From positions 36,638,931 through 36,702,930 of the forward strand of contig NC_012870.2 in NCBI RefSeq assembly GCF_000003195.3: a stretch of 64,000 bases of DNA, in the 5' to 3' direction. The notes under the pieces are model-generated. The model was not told the origin of the DNA and ran no database searches. It worked only from the letters and a program-made list of their open reading frames with translations. Below, piece by piece: positions 33,793 to 50,119 of the stretch (position 1 is the first letter of the stretch; each line of letters starts with the position of its first letter). Made by a program: the position numbers and the translations under genes. This DNA is from Sorghum bicolor (taxonomy: Eukaryota > Streptophyta > Magnoliopsida > Poales > Poaceae).

Positions 33793-35880
33793 GATGAACT
33801 CAAGAGTTTCTGCAGTGGTTTCATGCCTTAAAGATACACATGCGTTCAAACAAGATCTCATCTCTGGGTTAGGATAAACTGTTAAGATTTAAACTTACTC
33901 ATATTACCTTCCACCATGGGGCTTGCAACCGTCACCTGTGTCTTGAGCAGTTAAAAGATAGAACGGTCTCGTCAAGCACCATGTCTCTTGTTCTTCAATT
34001 AACTATAGCTCTGGAGTTTTTGTAGATTTTCAAATAAAACTCAAAGATTCCTTGTATGACTCTCTCTAGTCTCTCTTTTGTGGTATTTCTGGATCCTTAC
34101 CAAGACAGTGATGGTATATGCCTTCTCTCAAAGTATGTGGTATTTGTGGTATGAAGCATAGTGCATTGCCTTCTCTCTCACCCTACTCTAATAAGGTTTT
34201 GATATCTGGAGCTCATAGGTGGGAGACAGCTAATACATACTTACAAGACATTTATTGCATAGTCAAACCATGGATCCAGAAGAACAAGTCCATAAGTCAA
34301 ATCAAGATGTGCATGTGTGGCGAATGAATGATGTATGGTGATGATGGTAATAACAATGGTGAAAGTCTAATTCTACTTGTGCTCTTTTGAGGGGATACAT
34401 ACCTTTCTTGCTCTTTTGAAACTTTTTGAGGAGAATGAGATGCTCTATATTTTATTTTTCTCTCACGTGGGTATCTTGTACCCCTAATTCTACTGTCGGA
34501 CACTTGTCCATTTTTACCTCTCGTCTCACTTTTTCTTTCTTTCGAGGTTCCGGGCACTTGCCCCTTTTTATTTCCTCGTATCTCTTTTTTTCTCTCTTTT
34601 TTTTCTTTTTTTAGAGCACTCATCTCCTGAAATAATATAGCAAGTGGTAGTAACCAAGATAACTTGAGCATTTATTTCACAGGGAAAAACAGAAATAGGA
34701 GAATGTTTTTGGCTATTCTCTCCCAGATTAGGAGTAGAATATTTTTGGGTGGTTCTAGAGATGGAAATGGATGGATATATGTGGATGGTACTTCTGGAGT
34801 AGAAGTAGCATGTGTGAGTGAACGTGCAAGTGAATCTTGATTTAACCACATGGCAAGCTCCTAAGGGTCTACACAGCTTGACCACACTCAATGCTCATAA
34901 GCAGTAAAAAGTAAATGTGTGGTTCATAGTCTAATAAGCATGTATATATGGCTGTGGTAGGAATTTAAACTCTCATCATACAGGAACTCATCATGCAACA
35001 TTTTAAAGATTTTCAAAGATAAAATTCTCCAGAATTCTAGCATCTCTAGGAACAGATAAACAGCAGCTCAACCTTCCCATATCATATCCGTTAACGACTT
35101 AGACTTTAGATCAAGTACTCTTCCCACAAGTTCAGGTTTAGAGCAAATCTTAATTAATAACAGTCATGCCTAAACTTGAGAGAGATTTCAATTTTGAGAA
35201 CTAGTCATGGCAGATCAACTATTCATTATTTCCATGTGAGAGCTTATCATGAGGGTTCATAGCGATCTTTATTTATTTATTTATTTAGCAAACTAAGCAA
35301 AGATATATATAAGAACAAAATTTTTATTTGGGTTTTCATGATTATGCATCTTTTTATTATTTGAGTATAATGCGAGTAGAAACACTTAGCTGGATAAATG
35401 GGGGTGCTCTCCCCCAAGCTAGATTTTGACGTAATTTATTCTGTTGTAGCTAGCACGTGGCGGAGGTGTATTCGAATGTCGGCAGCGCCCTGACAGCGAG
35501 TAGGATGTCCTCCCTCTGCTAGTCTTCTTTGATCCTTGAATTCTGTGGAGCTCCAATAGACAACAAAGCTTTGTGGAACTAGTTAAGTGTTAGCATAAAT
35601 ATCTAGCCTTTCTCATGTTGAGCCTCCTCAATAAATGTTACTCTCTTTAGTAGGATCATAAATTTATTTTTATAATTTTATTTTTATAGGACAGGAATAT
35701 ATTTATTTCATTTTTATGCCACCACAGTGAATGTACTTATGGGTTTTATGCCATGAGCATACTCACATGGGGCTTACTATTTTTTAACATTTTTATTTTC
35801 TTTTCAAGATGATATGAACCTGATTAACTAAGAAAACTATTTTAAATAATTGAAAGGGAATGGATAATTACCAAGTTTAC
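33793..35880 (-). other. Noncoding internal region of element 3 (3' part)
   Basis: This 2-kb AT-rich stretch is homologous to 13155-14980 in element 2. No credible coding frame was found. It includes a T/C-rich run near 34570-34612 that element 2 lacks. Confidence 0.6.
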
Positions 35881-35884
35881 CTCT

Positions 35885-36080
35885 TGGCAAGGCGTTCGGT
35901 GTTTTTAAGTCCTCCGAACGGGACTCTCCATTTTCTCAGTCGTCCTAGGATTTGCTGGATGGCGTAGTCGGTGGTTCCGGTGGCGCTTCTTCTTCATGTA
36001 TAACTATCTTCTCTCTACACACCTGACTCGGTGCTACGGTCTCCTCAGGACAGTTCTGTTCAAGTAGTATGTCTTCATAT
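35885..36080 (-). pseudogene. Tail of the element 3 coding remnant
   Basis: On the minus strand, after the CACTA element, a frame with LLEQNCPEETVAPSQ and a Pro/Glu-rich EEEAPPEPPTT stretch continues the region that ends at 48802. It carries stops and fades into noncoding sequence. I recognise no domain; it would be the C-terminal linker after the second protease. Confidence 0.45.
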
Positions 36081-36538
36081 CACTACTAGGAATCAGGTCT
36101 TGGACAACACCTATATTTGGTTGCAATATGGCTTTTTTGGTTGTAACTGGAATCAATTGCATCTAAGTCTGGTGGTCGACAGATGGTTGCAGTTGGAACG
36201 GTGCAATAGCCTCAGGCAACCACACTTATGTGGCGTTGCAAAAGACTTTGCTATTGCAATGAACAAAAAAGCCTAATGCAACCAATAGTTGGTTGCATGA
36301 ACAAATATTGCAACGATTAGATTGGTTGCCTAAGGTTCTATTGAGACGAAACACTTGGCTGCAATATTTCATGATTGCCACGAATGAATGTGTTGCCATA
36401 GAAAAGTATTGCCACTCCAATACTACGTGGGCATATGGTCATATTACCACAAAGTGTGATATATTGCATTAAAGTGCTTTTGCAACATATCATATATGGT
36501 GGCAATAGATGATATGGTAATGCAATGAACTAGACTTT

Positions 36539-36880
36539 GAGGTAATATACGTAGATTGCAACGAATTTGTGTTGGTAGTAATAGAGGTCACATGCAACAA
36601 ACATTTGTTGATGGCAATAGATGATATGGTAATGCAACAAACAAGTCTTCGAGGTAATATATGTAGGTTGCAACGAATTTGTGTTGGTGGTAATAGAGGT
36701 CACATGCAACAAAGATTTGTTGGTGGCAATAGATGATAGGGTAATGCAACAAACTAGTCTTCGAGGTAATATATGTAGGTTGCAACGAATTTGTGTTGGT
36801 GATAGTAGAGGACACATGCAACAAACAATTGTTGGTTGCAATAAATTATATGGTAATGCAACGCATAAAGTTCGTGTCAA
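36539..36880 (+). repeat. 112-bp subterminal tandem repeat, 3 copies (left end of CACTA)
   Basis: Units start GAGGTAATAT at 36539, 36651 and 36763. Each holds several TGCAAC and GGCAAT motifs. Related motifs are scattered over 36110-36940. Confidence 0.85.
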
Positions 36881-36949
36881 TAATGCATATTGCAACCAAA
36901 ATCAATGGTTGCCTATAATTCTATCGCAACGAGAGGAATTTGAATAGCA

Positions 36950-37760
36950 GTTTTTAAATTATTTTTCACACCATGCAGATCACATATAATAACTGATGCA
37001 TTCATTAATTAAATTGTCTCAAACCAAAGTAACATGACCAGAATTCTGCTTAAAAGAACATAACCATAGCTAACAAAATAAAGACACCATATTTAACTAA
37101 GTTTACAACATTGTTTAGCATATAATAAATCGATCTAAAAATGAGTTCGCTGGTTGCTCCATCGCCCATCAGCTACACCATCACAAATAAGCATCTTTGC
37201 AACTTGTCATTCTTGTTGGTGTCGGCCATCAATATCAAGCCATAGAAGCATTCTCTAACTGTTTTGGCTGTCTAAGTTTCTGTGTGATTCATGAAAACAT
37301 ATATGATTAGATTCATGGAGTAATTAGCAATCATAGAACAAGAGCAATTGAGATCAAACAATTCCAAACACATTCAGCCCTACAAGAACAGCTGTGTCTT
37401 GTCATTGCTGGGAAAAATGTTTAACATTTCAATCTATAAATAATTTCTGTGAGCATCCAATGGGACACTAGAGTTGTTAAATGTAGTTTATTTATCCCCA
37501 CACGTTAAACAAAAGCAATAGCAACATAAATGTGTTTCAGTATACACCAGATCAGTTACTGAATCAACTTAAATGTCAAGTGCAAAACAGCTGTAGTCAG
37601 TAAAGAAATTGGAATGACAAAGTTTATTAAATAGACATTGTAAACATCACTTGTTTCTTTACTGGACAGCATACACAATACAAGGCATAGGCAAAAATCT
37701 AGCAATGACATAGTAAACATCACCTGTAGATCAAGTTATGAGGATTCAAATCAAAATGTT
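36950..37760 (-). other. CACTA region between left subterminal repeats and second gene
   Basis: AT-rich, without a recognisable exon. It is probably the 3' end and downstream flank of the leftward gene. Confidence 0.45.
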
Positions 37761-37769
37761 ATTCATACC

Positions 37770-41678
<3,909 letters not shown>

Positions 41679-41844
41679 TGGGGCGAGGTTGGAGGAGTGG
41701 CGGCGTCGCCGTCTCTTGACCTAACTGGTGAAGACGAGCAGTCGAGTTGCTGGAGTAGTTTGAGGAGTCGGGCGGCAGGCGAGACATGCGGACGTAGTTT
41801 ATTTTAGGCTGGAGTAGTTTTAGGCGCGTGAATTTGGCATCCAA

Positions 41845-42999
41845 TCGATGCTTGGCGGGCTCCTAAAAAAGTAGCAGAAAAGCTAATGATCAACCTGCCT
41901 AATGCGTGTGTCCCTGCCTAATACACGAACACGAGCATGGAACACCCTGCGACAATCTCCTCTCTCACCTCCTTGTGTGGATTTTGTTTTTTTTAAATGT
42001 CTGAAGAATTTGTGAATAATTTGTCATATATTCCTCTGATGTCTGGAATCCATAGAAACAATTTGTAAATCTTTTAAGAAATTTGACATATTTTTGTGTT
42101 ATATTCCCAAGTTACAACTGATCGTTGGGTAGACATCTCCAAAAATAGAGGGAAATTGAGTACGGGACTTCATATGGTTTAGATATTGATCTTTTTACAT
42201 ATACTACAAAAGTATCCGTGCGTTGCAACAGGAAAAAAAATAATTATAACAACCATAATAAAATCATAAGTAGAATATAATTAGAAATTTAGAACCCTAT
42301 CACTGATGGAAACAAAATTGGTAAAGTCTCGATCAGCTATGCCCTTGCTCTTTCTGCTCCGGTGTGTAGTAGTGACATCATGGAGCCACATCGTTGCATT
42401 GGACGATTGGGCAATAGGACGAGAAGACAATAAAGAGGAACATTGATCTGCTCAACTAATCGATCAAGCGAAAATATGAAGCAACACCAGCAATAGGTGG
42501 ATGTGGATGACGTGTTGATTAATGGATTTCTTTTTTTAGATTAATTGATGGATTTCTATAGTGTCTGTATAAGCCTCCAAAAAATCAGACAAATCTACAT
42601 ATATACTTATAGGCCCATTAGCGCCGTGGGCCCTAGGCCGTCGCACCGGCTGCCCACCCCCTAGAGACGGCCCTGCCTATACTTTATTACCAAACAAATA
42701 TTTACAGAGAGGAAGCATTTGAATTTCGACAAAAAAAAGGGTGACCCGGAAGCAACCAAACACCACGGCACCTGCGCGCTTGTCGATCTCCTGGTCTCTG
42801 AAGCCGAGCCTCCCTGCTGCATCGTCCAGCGCCTCCACGCACATTTCTGTCAAGATCATTTATTGTTTTTTTCAAGCAACTTCCACACACGTACGAGACC
42901 CATTTGCACCTTATCGTCAGAATGTCAAGATCATTTGCACCTTATCGTCAGAATCATACGAATCGATGTGGCGCGCCAAGACGATCGGGCCAACGGTGC
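41845..42999. other. CACTA spacer between the two genes, before the captured fragment
   Basis: It begins with AT-rich sequence. Near 42215 is the motif CCGTGCGTTGCAACAGG, commonly seen at the edge of other grass repeats, so a small unclassified insertion is possible. At 42901-42923 and 42932-42954 a 23-nt stretch is repeated directly. No gene is recognised until about 43000. Confidence 0.45.
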
Positions 43000-43187
43000 A
43001 TGGGTGACGGGCGTGCCCATGGTGGGCGTGCCGCAGTGGACGGACCAGCCCATGAACGCCGAGTACGTGGAGGCCATGTGTCGGGTGGGCGGGCAGCCGC
43101 GCCCGACGGCCTCGTGCGGAGGGGCGAGGTGGCCAGGGGCATCGAGGAGGTGATGGACGACGACAGAAGTGCCGAGTACAGGAGCCT
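43000..43187 (+). pseudogene. UDP-glycosyltransferase gene fragment captured in the CACTA element
   Basis: UDP-glycosyltransferases move a sugar from UDP-sugar to small molecules. The plus strand encodes GVPMVGVPQWTDQPMNAEYV followed by EAMCRVG, which is the end of the PSPG sugar-donor box (PQWTDQ) and the sequence after it. The next 30 codons continue in another frame (GLVRRGEVARGIEEVMDDD, then RSAEYR), so there is a frameshift near 43090. The rest of the gene is missing on both sides. The type is closest to family-1 plant enzymes of the UGT74-like group, from memory. It lies between the two transposase genes and opposite to their strand. Confidence 0.8.
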
Positions 43188-43496
43188 TAAAACCCTTTCA
43201 AGAAGCTAGCTTGCAAAATAGGCAATGCCGCTTCATGTTTGGCTACCCAAGTAGAGACATTATAGCTCAAGGAAGCTTGCGTACAAGTATTGTAAATCAA
43301 TAATCGGATTTGGCATCAGATAGATGATAGACATCAAATTATTGCAACACCTGACGACATCCAGCACACTTAAATTGCAGAATTCAAGTAAAATCATAAT
43401 TCAAGCACAGTTCACTGTCTAAATGAAACAAAAGATTTCATACTAGGTACCAAATAGAAACAAATATCACATGAATACATATAGGATCACAATTAT
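43188..43496. other. Spacer between the captured fragment and the transposase gene
   Basis: About 300 bp without a gene. It is probably the 3' flank of the leftward transposase gene. Confidence 0.4.
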
Positions 43497-46400
43497 GTAA
43501 AAAGCTCATCTTCCTCTCCCTGGCCTAAAGTGTTGACAGGTGCAACATGCCCGTCGTTGATGTAGGTGTCATCATTCTCATCATCATCTTCTGGTATGTC
43601 AGCTAGATCTGGTTCTGGCACAGGTATAGCACTTTGAATAATGCTGGCATCTCCAGACACTCTATCGAGGTCATTCCTTGTACAATTTGTCAACTCTCTA
43701 AGCTGGCTACAAATGTCCATGTCCTCCACACCTACATCGACTGAGTCAATATCAATCTGTCCCTGTTGTTCAGTTTCTCCTTGTTCTGGCATGGAAAACA
43801 AGGTCCTAGGCTTCATTCTAACAACACTGCTCCAGTTGGGTTTATTTGCACATTTCACATAAAAAACCTGCTCCACTTGAGTTCCCAGAACGTAAGGATC
43901 ATTCATATATCGATGACGAGTTGTATCAATATCTATAATCCCATATTGATCCTTACTGAACCCTTTACTTTTACTCTTGGATGCGGTAGGAACATCAAAC
44001 CAATCACACTCAAACAATATGACTTCTTTTTCACCAGGGAAATCTAGTGCGATTACCTTCTTATAAGGACACCGTACCAATCCATATTGCTCGCACTATC
44101 ATCACCCTTCACTAGAACTCCTGAATTTTGTGTATTGAAGTTAGCCTCTATAGTAGCCGTTCGGGAAAAAAAATCATGAATTACGCATCTGTTGAAAACC
44201 CGAGCCACATAATGAGGACCCTGTGAAAGGTCATATAGCTCTTCACTGATCTTTCGTTCTTCATAAAGTACCTTAGCCTGGGTGCAAGAAAAAGAATATA
44301 AGAACTGAAATATTTTAAAAGTACACAACTGTAATATTTTTTTTTGTCATGTATATTATAACATTACTCACCTTACGTTCAAACCATCCAACAAAATACT
44401 CCCTGTGACGCTTATCAACTCCTTGTGCGCTAGTTCTTCTCAATAGCTCCTTATGCTCCCTATACATTTTTTGGGAAAAACATATTACTATACATTCAAC
44501 TATAAACTATGAAAAAACACAAAAAAATGTTTCTAACAGCTTACTTGATCCATCTTAGTGCCTCATCACAGTTTGATAACATATAGTGCCGCATCCGCAG
44601 CATTTCAGATTTAGGAAGATGCTGTAATTTGCAGCCTTTCTTACTGTAGTCGATGCTGCCAACTATGCTAGATCCAGCCGGTGGTTCATTTACCACGCTC
44701 CTCTCATGGCGCATTGGCCGATCTAGCTTCGTTTCAATGTCTTCTAGGAAGTGAGAGCAGAATGTCATGCACTCCTCTAAGATATATCCCTCTGCTATCG
44801 AACCTTCTGGATGTGCCTTGTTCCTAACATATCCTTTAAGTGTACGTAGATACCTCTCGATTGGATACATCCACCGATAACACACTGGTCCACCCAATTT
44901 AGCCTCCTCAGCTAAATGAACCGGCAAATGCATCATAATATCAAAGAATGCTGGTGGGAATATCATCTCAAGCTTACATAAAGTATCTGCAATTGAAGAG
45001 CTTAGTGTTTCTACGTCAGTTTGCACCAGCTCCTTTGAACACAGCGCATTGAAAAACCTGCTAAGCTCAATCAATGGTCTAGCAACAACTTCAGGCAAGA
45101 TATGCCTTGCAACTAAGGGCAACAGTTTTTGCAAAATAACATGATAGTCATGTGATTTTAGTCCAGAAACCTTACATCCATTCACATCCACACATCTCTT
45201 TATATTAGACGCGTAACCATCAGGCATCCTCACTCCTTCTAAGAATGTGCATAGCATCTTCTTCTGGTCCCTGTCTATGGAGTACACTGATGGTGGCAAA
45301 GTATACTTTCCATTCTCCACCACTGGATGTTGATCCTGCCGTATCCCAAGATGCTGCATGTCAAGCCGTGCCTTTTCACTATCCTTACACTTACCATCTA
45401 TGTGAAGCAACGTCCCAATAATGCTTTCACAGATATTTTTCTCGATGTGCATAACATCCAAGTTATGCCTTACAAGCAATTTTTCCCAATAAGGAAGCTG
45501 AAAAAATATACTCTTCTTCCTCCAGTTGTGCCACCTACTATCTTCTTCATGTTCTTCCTCTTCTTTGTTGCTGTCCCAAATTTTGGTTGCTCAAAACTTT
45601 CATACTGCTGTAAAACCTGAGCACCGGTCAGTGGCACAGGTGCCTCCCTCATCTCTGTCATGTTGTTGAAGCTGTTTTGTTCTTGCGCCACCTATGGTTC
45701 TGAGGGAGAAATCGACGATGACCCATATAACAATGCTTCGACCCAAATTTCAACCATAAGTACTCTGTATCTTTGTGGCAGTATGGACATGCAAACTTTC
45801 CTTTAGTACTCCAACCAGATAGCATGGCATAGGCAGGGAAGTCATTTATGGTCCACAACAGAAGCGCATGAAGAGTAAACGTCTCCTTCCCATTCTCATC
45901 CCATGTTTCAACACCTGTCACCCATAACTCTATCAGCTCATCAATTAGGGGTTGCAAATAGACATCAATATTCATTCCAGGTGATTTTGGCCCTGGAATG
46001 AGCATAGACATCATCCAATAGGGTTGCTTCAAACACAACCAAGGAGGCAAGTTGTAAGGGATTAGGATGACAGGCCATGTAGTATATGCAACATTCAACA
46101 TCCCAAACGGATTAAAGCCATCAGCTGCAAGACCGAGCCGTATGTTGCGAGGGTCCTTAGCAAAATCCTTATACTCGCTATTCACACGCTTCCATGCCAA
46201 TGAGTCTGCCGGGTGACGCATTTTCCCATCATTTACTAGTTCTTCCTCATGCCAACGCATCAGCTTCGATGTCGATGATCTCATATACAATCTTTGCAAG
46301 CGAGGAATAAGTGGAAAATAACGAAGGATCTTACGTGGAAAACGCTTCTGCTTCTTTCCACAATCACTGTCAACAGGATCATCCTTTTCAGTACTGCCTA

Positions 46401-47115
46401 TCTCTTTCCACCTAGATTCACCACATGTTGGACACTTATCCAATTTAGCATAATCCCCACGAAATAACACACAGTCATTGACACAGGCATGAATCTTATC
46501 GTAATGCAGACCAAGATCTCGAACAACCTTCTCCACTTTCTCCAAGGAAGTTGGGAGACAATGGCCATCAGGAAGCACAAGCAAGAACAATCGAAGTATG
46601 CGTTCTAGACTGCTATTACTAATACCATCCATGCATTTAATCTGAAATAGCATGACAATTAAAGAAATCTTTATAACCTCTTTGCAACCTGGATATAACT
46701 CCTTCTTTGCCTCTGCTAGTAACCTAAAAAGTTTTTTTGCAGACGCATTTGGCTCGTCCTCATCTCTTCCTGTGACTTCTCCATGTATAACACCTCTGAT
46801 CAATGATGAAATTAATTCATGGGAACTTTCAGCATGATCTAGTGCAGCGCCATCATCGTTATCATTCTCAACTAACAAAGGCTCACAATTACCTTCTCCT
46901 TGAATGAAACTCTCATCAAACCCTCTCAGTGCCACATGAGTTCGAACCTCCTTTTCACTTCGATAAGACATGCAGCGGCATCGAGTACATGGACATGGAG
47001 CTGTTTCTTCACTAGATGTGCCCCCAAATACACTCTGTAAAAAGTTCTTGAATCCTGCCTGCCATTCTGAAGTATATCTAGACATCCGCATCCAACTCTT
47101 ATCTTCATTTGACAT
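43497..47115 (-). pseudogene. CACTA transposase (TNPD/TNP2-like), frameshifted
   Basis: This enzyme cuts and moves CACTA elements. The ATG at 47115 opens a 485-codon frame: an N-terminal Transpos_assoc-type domain with CPCTRCRC (residues about 45-52), a CPTCGESRWK zinc motif, and the Transposase_21 core with FPLIPRLQRLY, ADGFNPFGM, LIPGPKSPG and CPYCHKDTEY. The frame is broken near 45675 and again near 45580. The next block, from 45479, begins LVRHNLDVMHIEKNICES and covers a DUF4218-type domain to about 44545. After introns (donor GTAAG at 44544; small exon 44459-44372), the last exon from about 44283 has a DUF4216-type domain with another frameshift near 44065. Three frameshifts make it inactive as read, unless some are sequencing errors. 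Confidence 0.87.
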
Positions 47116-48060
47116 CCTTCACAGTATCCCTACAGTGAGCACGAATCCAGTGAATAAATACCGGCTATCAAGCTAACATTATGAATTGAAAAGCTTTTTT
47201 TTCCTAATGAGCACGATATGCCTTTGTAGCTCTCTACAAGAGTTTGAAGTTCTTCAATAGTTCACCAAGGAGAGGAAAATTAACTAGGACCCCTGTGTTG
47301 TTTTCTCACCTTGTTTGAAGCACAGTAGTAGCCAGATGAGGGGGAGCAAGCCAGGGTCGCCGGAGCCGGATGGCTGGAGGCTGGAGGGGAACAGAGGCCG
47401 CTAGGGAGTTCATGGCCAAGAGTAGGGAGCCACCACCGTGCCACCCCAGGCCGCCGTCGCCGCCGTGCCACCCTAGGCCGAAGCCGCCGCCGTGCTGCAC
47501 CCGGCCAGATCCGTCGGACTTGGAACGAGAGGACGCCGGGGGAAAGATGGGAGAGGCCGATAGGGAGTGCGAAGGGAGCCCTACAGCGCCAGCGGAAGCT
47601 GAATCCGGGCTACGCAGTATCCTCACTCGCAAAGAGCCCCGTCAGGATCTCGGAACCGGTCGCAAAGGGTACGAGTGACTGAGTTCGTGGAAGATGACGA
47701 GAGATTCAGATGGGGTCTTTACCTCCACGCGTTCAAATACCAATTAAAAATAAAAGTTGTGATCAAAGTACACAACAGTGGTAGTAGTCCAGTGGTCTGT
47801 AAGGGTGGTTTACATCACTTGGTCACTGGGATGCCTGCGCCCCTTGTTTTCTTTGTTTTTTATTTTTTTAAATGTCCACTGGGATGCCTGAATTGTGCGG
47901 CCCAATTATCGTTCTTGCTGGCTAGGCTTCAGGCAGCCCATGGATCACTATGCACAGGCTCTCAAAACAAAATATTTACGGTGGGCTGGGTTTTTATGTT
48001 TATTCTTTAAATATGCCGATGGGCTTAATTGCATCATCAACTTTTCTTTTAGCGCAACCA
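47116..48060 (-). other. Upstream region of the CACTA transposase gene
   Basis: The part 47280-47660 is GC-rich with CCG-type runs, which suits a 5' leader or promoter area. Open frames here are low-complexity. From 47700 to 48060 it becomes AT-rich. I cannot place a promoter with confidence. Confidence 0.4.
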
Positions 48061-48131
48061 AAAATAGTCTAATAAATTCACATAATTTATTGGTGGCAAT
48101 AGAAGCTAATTAATGCAACGATTTGTTTTCA

Positions 48132-48560
48132 GGATGCAACAGGCACATGAGCTATCACAACGAAGGTTAAGTTTAAGACAACGTTATTTCACCGTAGCCA
48201 CAGGCGTGCATAATGGCAACCAATGAAATATTCATGGCAACAAACACCAATCAAACGCAACGAAATATTTTCTGGATGCAACAAGCACAAGAGCTATCAC
48301 AACAAAGATTAAGTTTTAGACAACGTTATTTCGTCGTGGCCACAGGCATGCATAACCGCAACCAATGAAATATTCATGGCAACAAACACAAATGAAATGC
48401 CACGAATTGTTTTCTGGATGCAACATGCACAAGAGCTATCGCAACAAAGGTTAAGTTTTAAACAATGTTATTTCACTGTGGCCACAAGCAGACATAATCG
48501 CAACCAACTAAATATTCGTGGCAACAAACACATATCTATCGCAACACTAAATTGATATTA
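48132..48560 (+). repeat. 142-bp subterminal tandem repeat, 3 copies (right end of CACTA)
   Basis: Units start GGATGCAAC at 48132, 48274 and 48416. Each contains CATGGCAACAAACAC-type motifs and an ACAACGTTATTTC block. Single motifs continue to 48760. Confidence 0.85.
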
Positions 48561-48801
48561 TCGCAATGCACAATTAGTTGTGGCAATAGGTACCCAAAAA
48601 GGCAACCACCCTTTTCACCGTGGCATTAATAGCAACGTGTTGCAACGGATGTTTCAACAGATGCAACCCACAGTTTTGGTGGCCATAAGATCTAGATATC
48701 GCAACCCATTAATATGTTGATTGCTATAAAACCAAATATTGCAACCAAATGTGTTGTGTTGCGAAAAAAAATGGTGCTCTAAGGGTCAATTCCTAGTAGT
48801 G

Positions 48802-49428
48802 GATATTACCACTTCTTCATAGTCTGCCCATCCGTCCTTGATGATTTGCCTCCTCTGGTTGCGGTTGCGTCGTCTTCTTCTTGTCCTGACCTGCTTAAAG
48901 TGTTCAACTATATAGTTAAGGACAGTAAAATAGCAGCGTACCTTCTCAGAGGGGAAGTGCATGTGGACTTCTCCGGTTCCAATGTAAAAGATTGCTTTAA
49001 CGGTGCTGAGGAACAGTCTCCCAATGATGACGAGTGGATCGAATTCGTCTTCTCCCATGACAATAACCTTTCAGAATGTCTGATCTGCCATCTGAAGCTG
49101 AATGTATGTCGGTTTTAGGGGCATGGTTCCGAATAGGAGCTAATAGGTGACTGGCGGCCATTATGTTGACGCCTGACCCGGTGTCGCAAAGCATCTTCTA
49201 GAAGTTGTATCCATCAATGGAGCACTGGATGCTTGGCATACTTGGGTCATCCTTTTTGGTTAGGAATGGTGACTTAAGTCGACGATCTTGACCTCCTTGA
49301 ACTGCAGTGACCATCTTTGCTGACTTGGTCCACATTTGCTTGTTCCTGTTCCTCCTGTTGGTCCTCTTCCTTGTTTCATGTCGGGATTGCTCTGAGATTT
49401 GTGTAGTCTTATTCTTGAAGGTAAACGT
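48802..49428 (-). pseudogene. Second protease-like domain and linker, element 3
   Basis: On the minus strand this continues the first protease segment (53168-53560) after the second CACTA element. A basic, Gln/Lys-rich linker comes first, then SIQCSIDGYNF and a stop, then the retropepsin active-site motif MLCDTGSGVNIMA (about 49194-49156). After frameshifts comes DPLVIIGRLFLST (about 49038-49000) with YIGTGEVHMHFPSEKVRCYF. An Arg-rich run, RTRRRRRNRNQRRQ (about 48910-48860), closes it. The motifs are those of aspartic proteases of grass gypsy elements. Stops and frameshifts show it is inactive. Confidence 0.72.
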
Positions 49429-49872
49429 CACTACAAGAAATACATGGTTTTTTAACGTTTTTAGTATGACAATTGTAAGAATGTTACTATATCATCTATT
49501 TTGTGACATTATATTTTAGGCATAGTGACTTAGTGACAATTAAAAGGTGTATGTCACAATAAATGTCATTTAACAAGTCTGATTTCATCTAGTGACAATA
49601 TTTTCTATGTCACAAGGCCTGGTTGTGTGTCATAAATTAATTTATTAATTTTTTTAAAAAACTTTCCATGTTGACAAGGTCTTTTGCCACGTCAACACAT
49701 GTTTTCCTTTTTTCTATTTTATTTTTTATTATATCAAATCATATTTTTTGTATATAAATAATGATATGTCACATGTTTGATAATTTTGGTCATGTATCAT
49801 ATATATGTAATTTTTTTTGATCAAGCGTATCTCATGATTTGTTGCAGATGGATAGATCGTGGGTTAAAAATA

Positions 49873-50070
49873 CACTACACCACAACACTAAAACAATCAT
49901 GGATATCTGTTGCTAAAGTTATTAATTGCCATGGAATGGTCTGTTGCTAAAGATAATCCTCGGACCATCCGTTGCTAAAATTAAATACTACAATAGATCA
50001 TCCATTGCTATAAAATTTTTGCTTTTTTTATTGAATCATCTGTTGCTATATATCAGTAACTAAGTCAAAT
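49873..50070. repeat. Second CACTA-like terminus and GTTGCTAA repeats inside the 3.7-kb CACTA element
   Basis: CACTACACCACAACAC at 49873 looks like another CACTA terminus. The next 190 bp hold about five copies of GTTGCTA-type motifs (CTGTTGCTAAAG, CCGTTGCTAAAA), as in subterminal regions. I could not find its opposite end, so it may be a truncated nested copy or a hybrid end. Confidence 0.45.
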
Positions 50071-50119
50071 CATTTGTCACTAACTTTGGCGCGATATTTT
50101 GGGCCCACTGCCCACAAAA

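Noticed and set aside
36530..36895. 121-codon minus-strand open frame
   Set aside because: It reads through the 112-bp subterminal repeats of the CACTA element; the repeated peptide is a by-product.
43000..43187. A working glycosyltransferase gene
   Set aside because: Only about 60 codons remain, with a frameshift and no start; most of the enzyme is absent.
47280..47680. GC-rich open frames upstream of the CACTA transposase
   Set aside because: They are low-complexity Pro/Arg-rich frames on both strands without a domain; the region fits a leader or promoter better.
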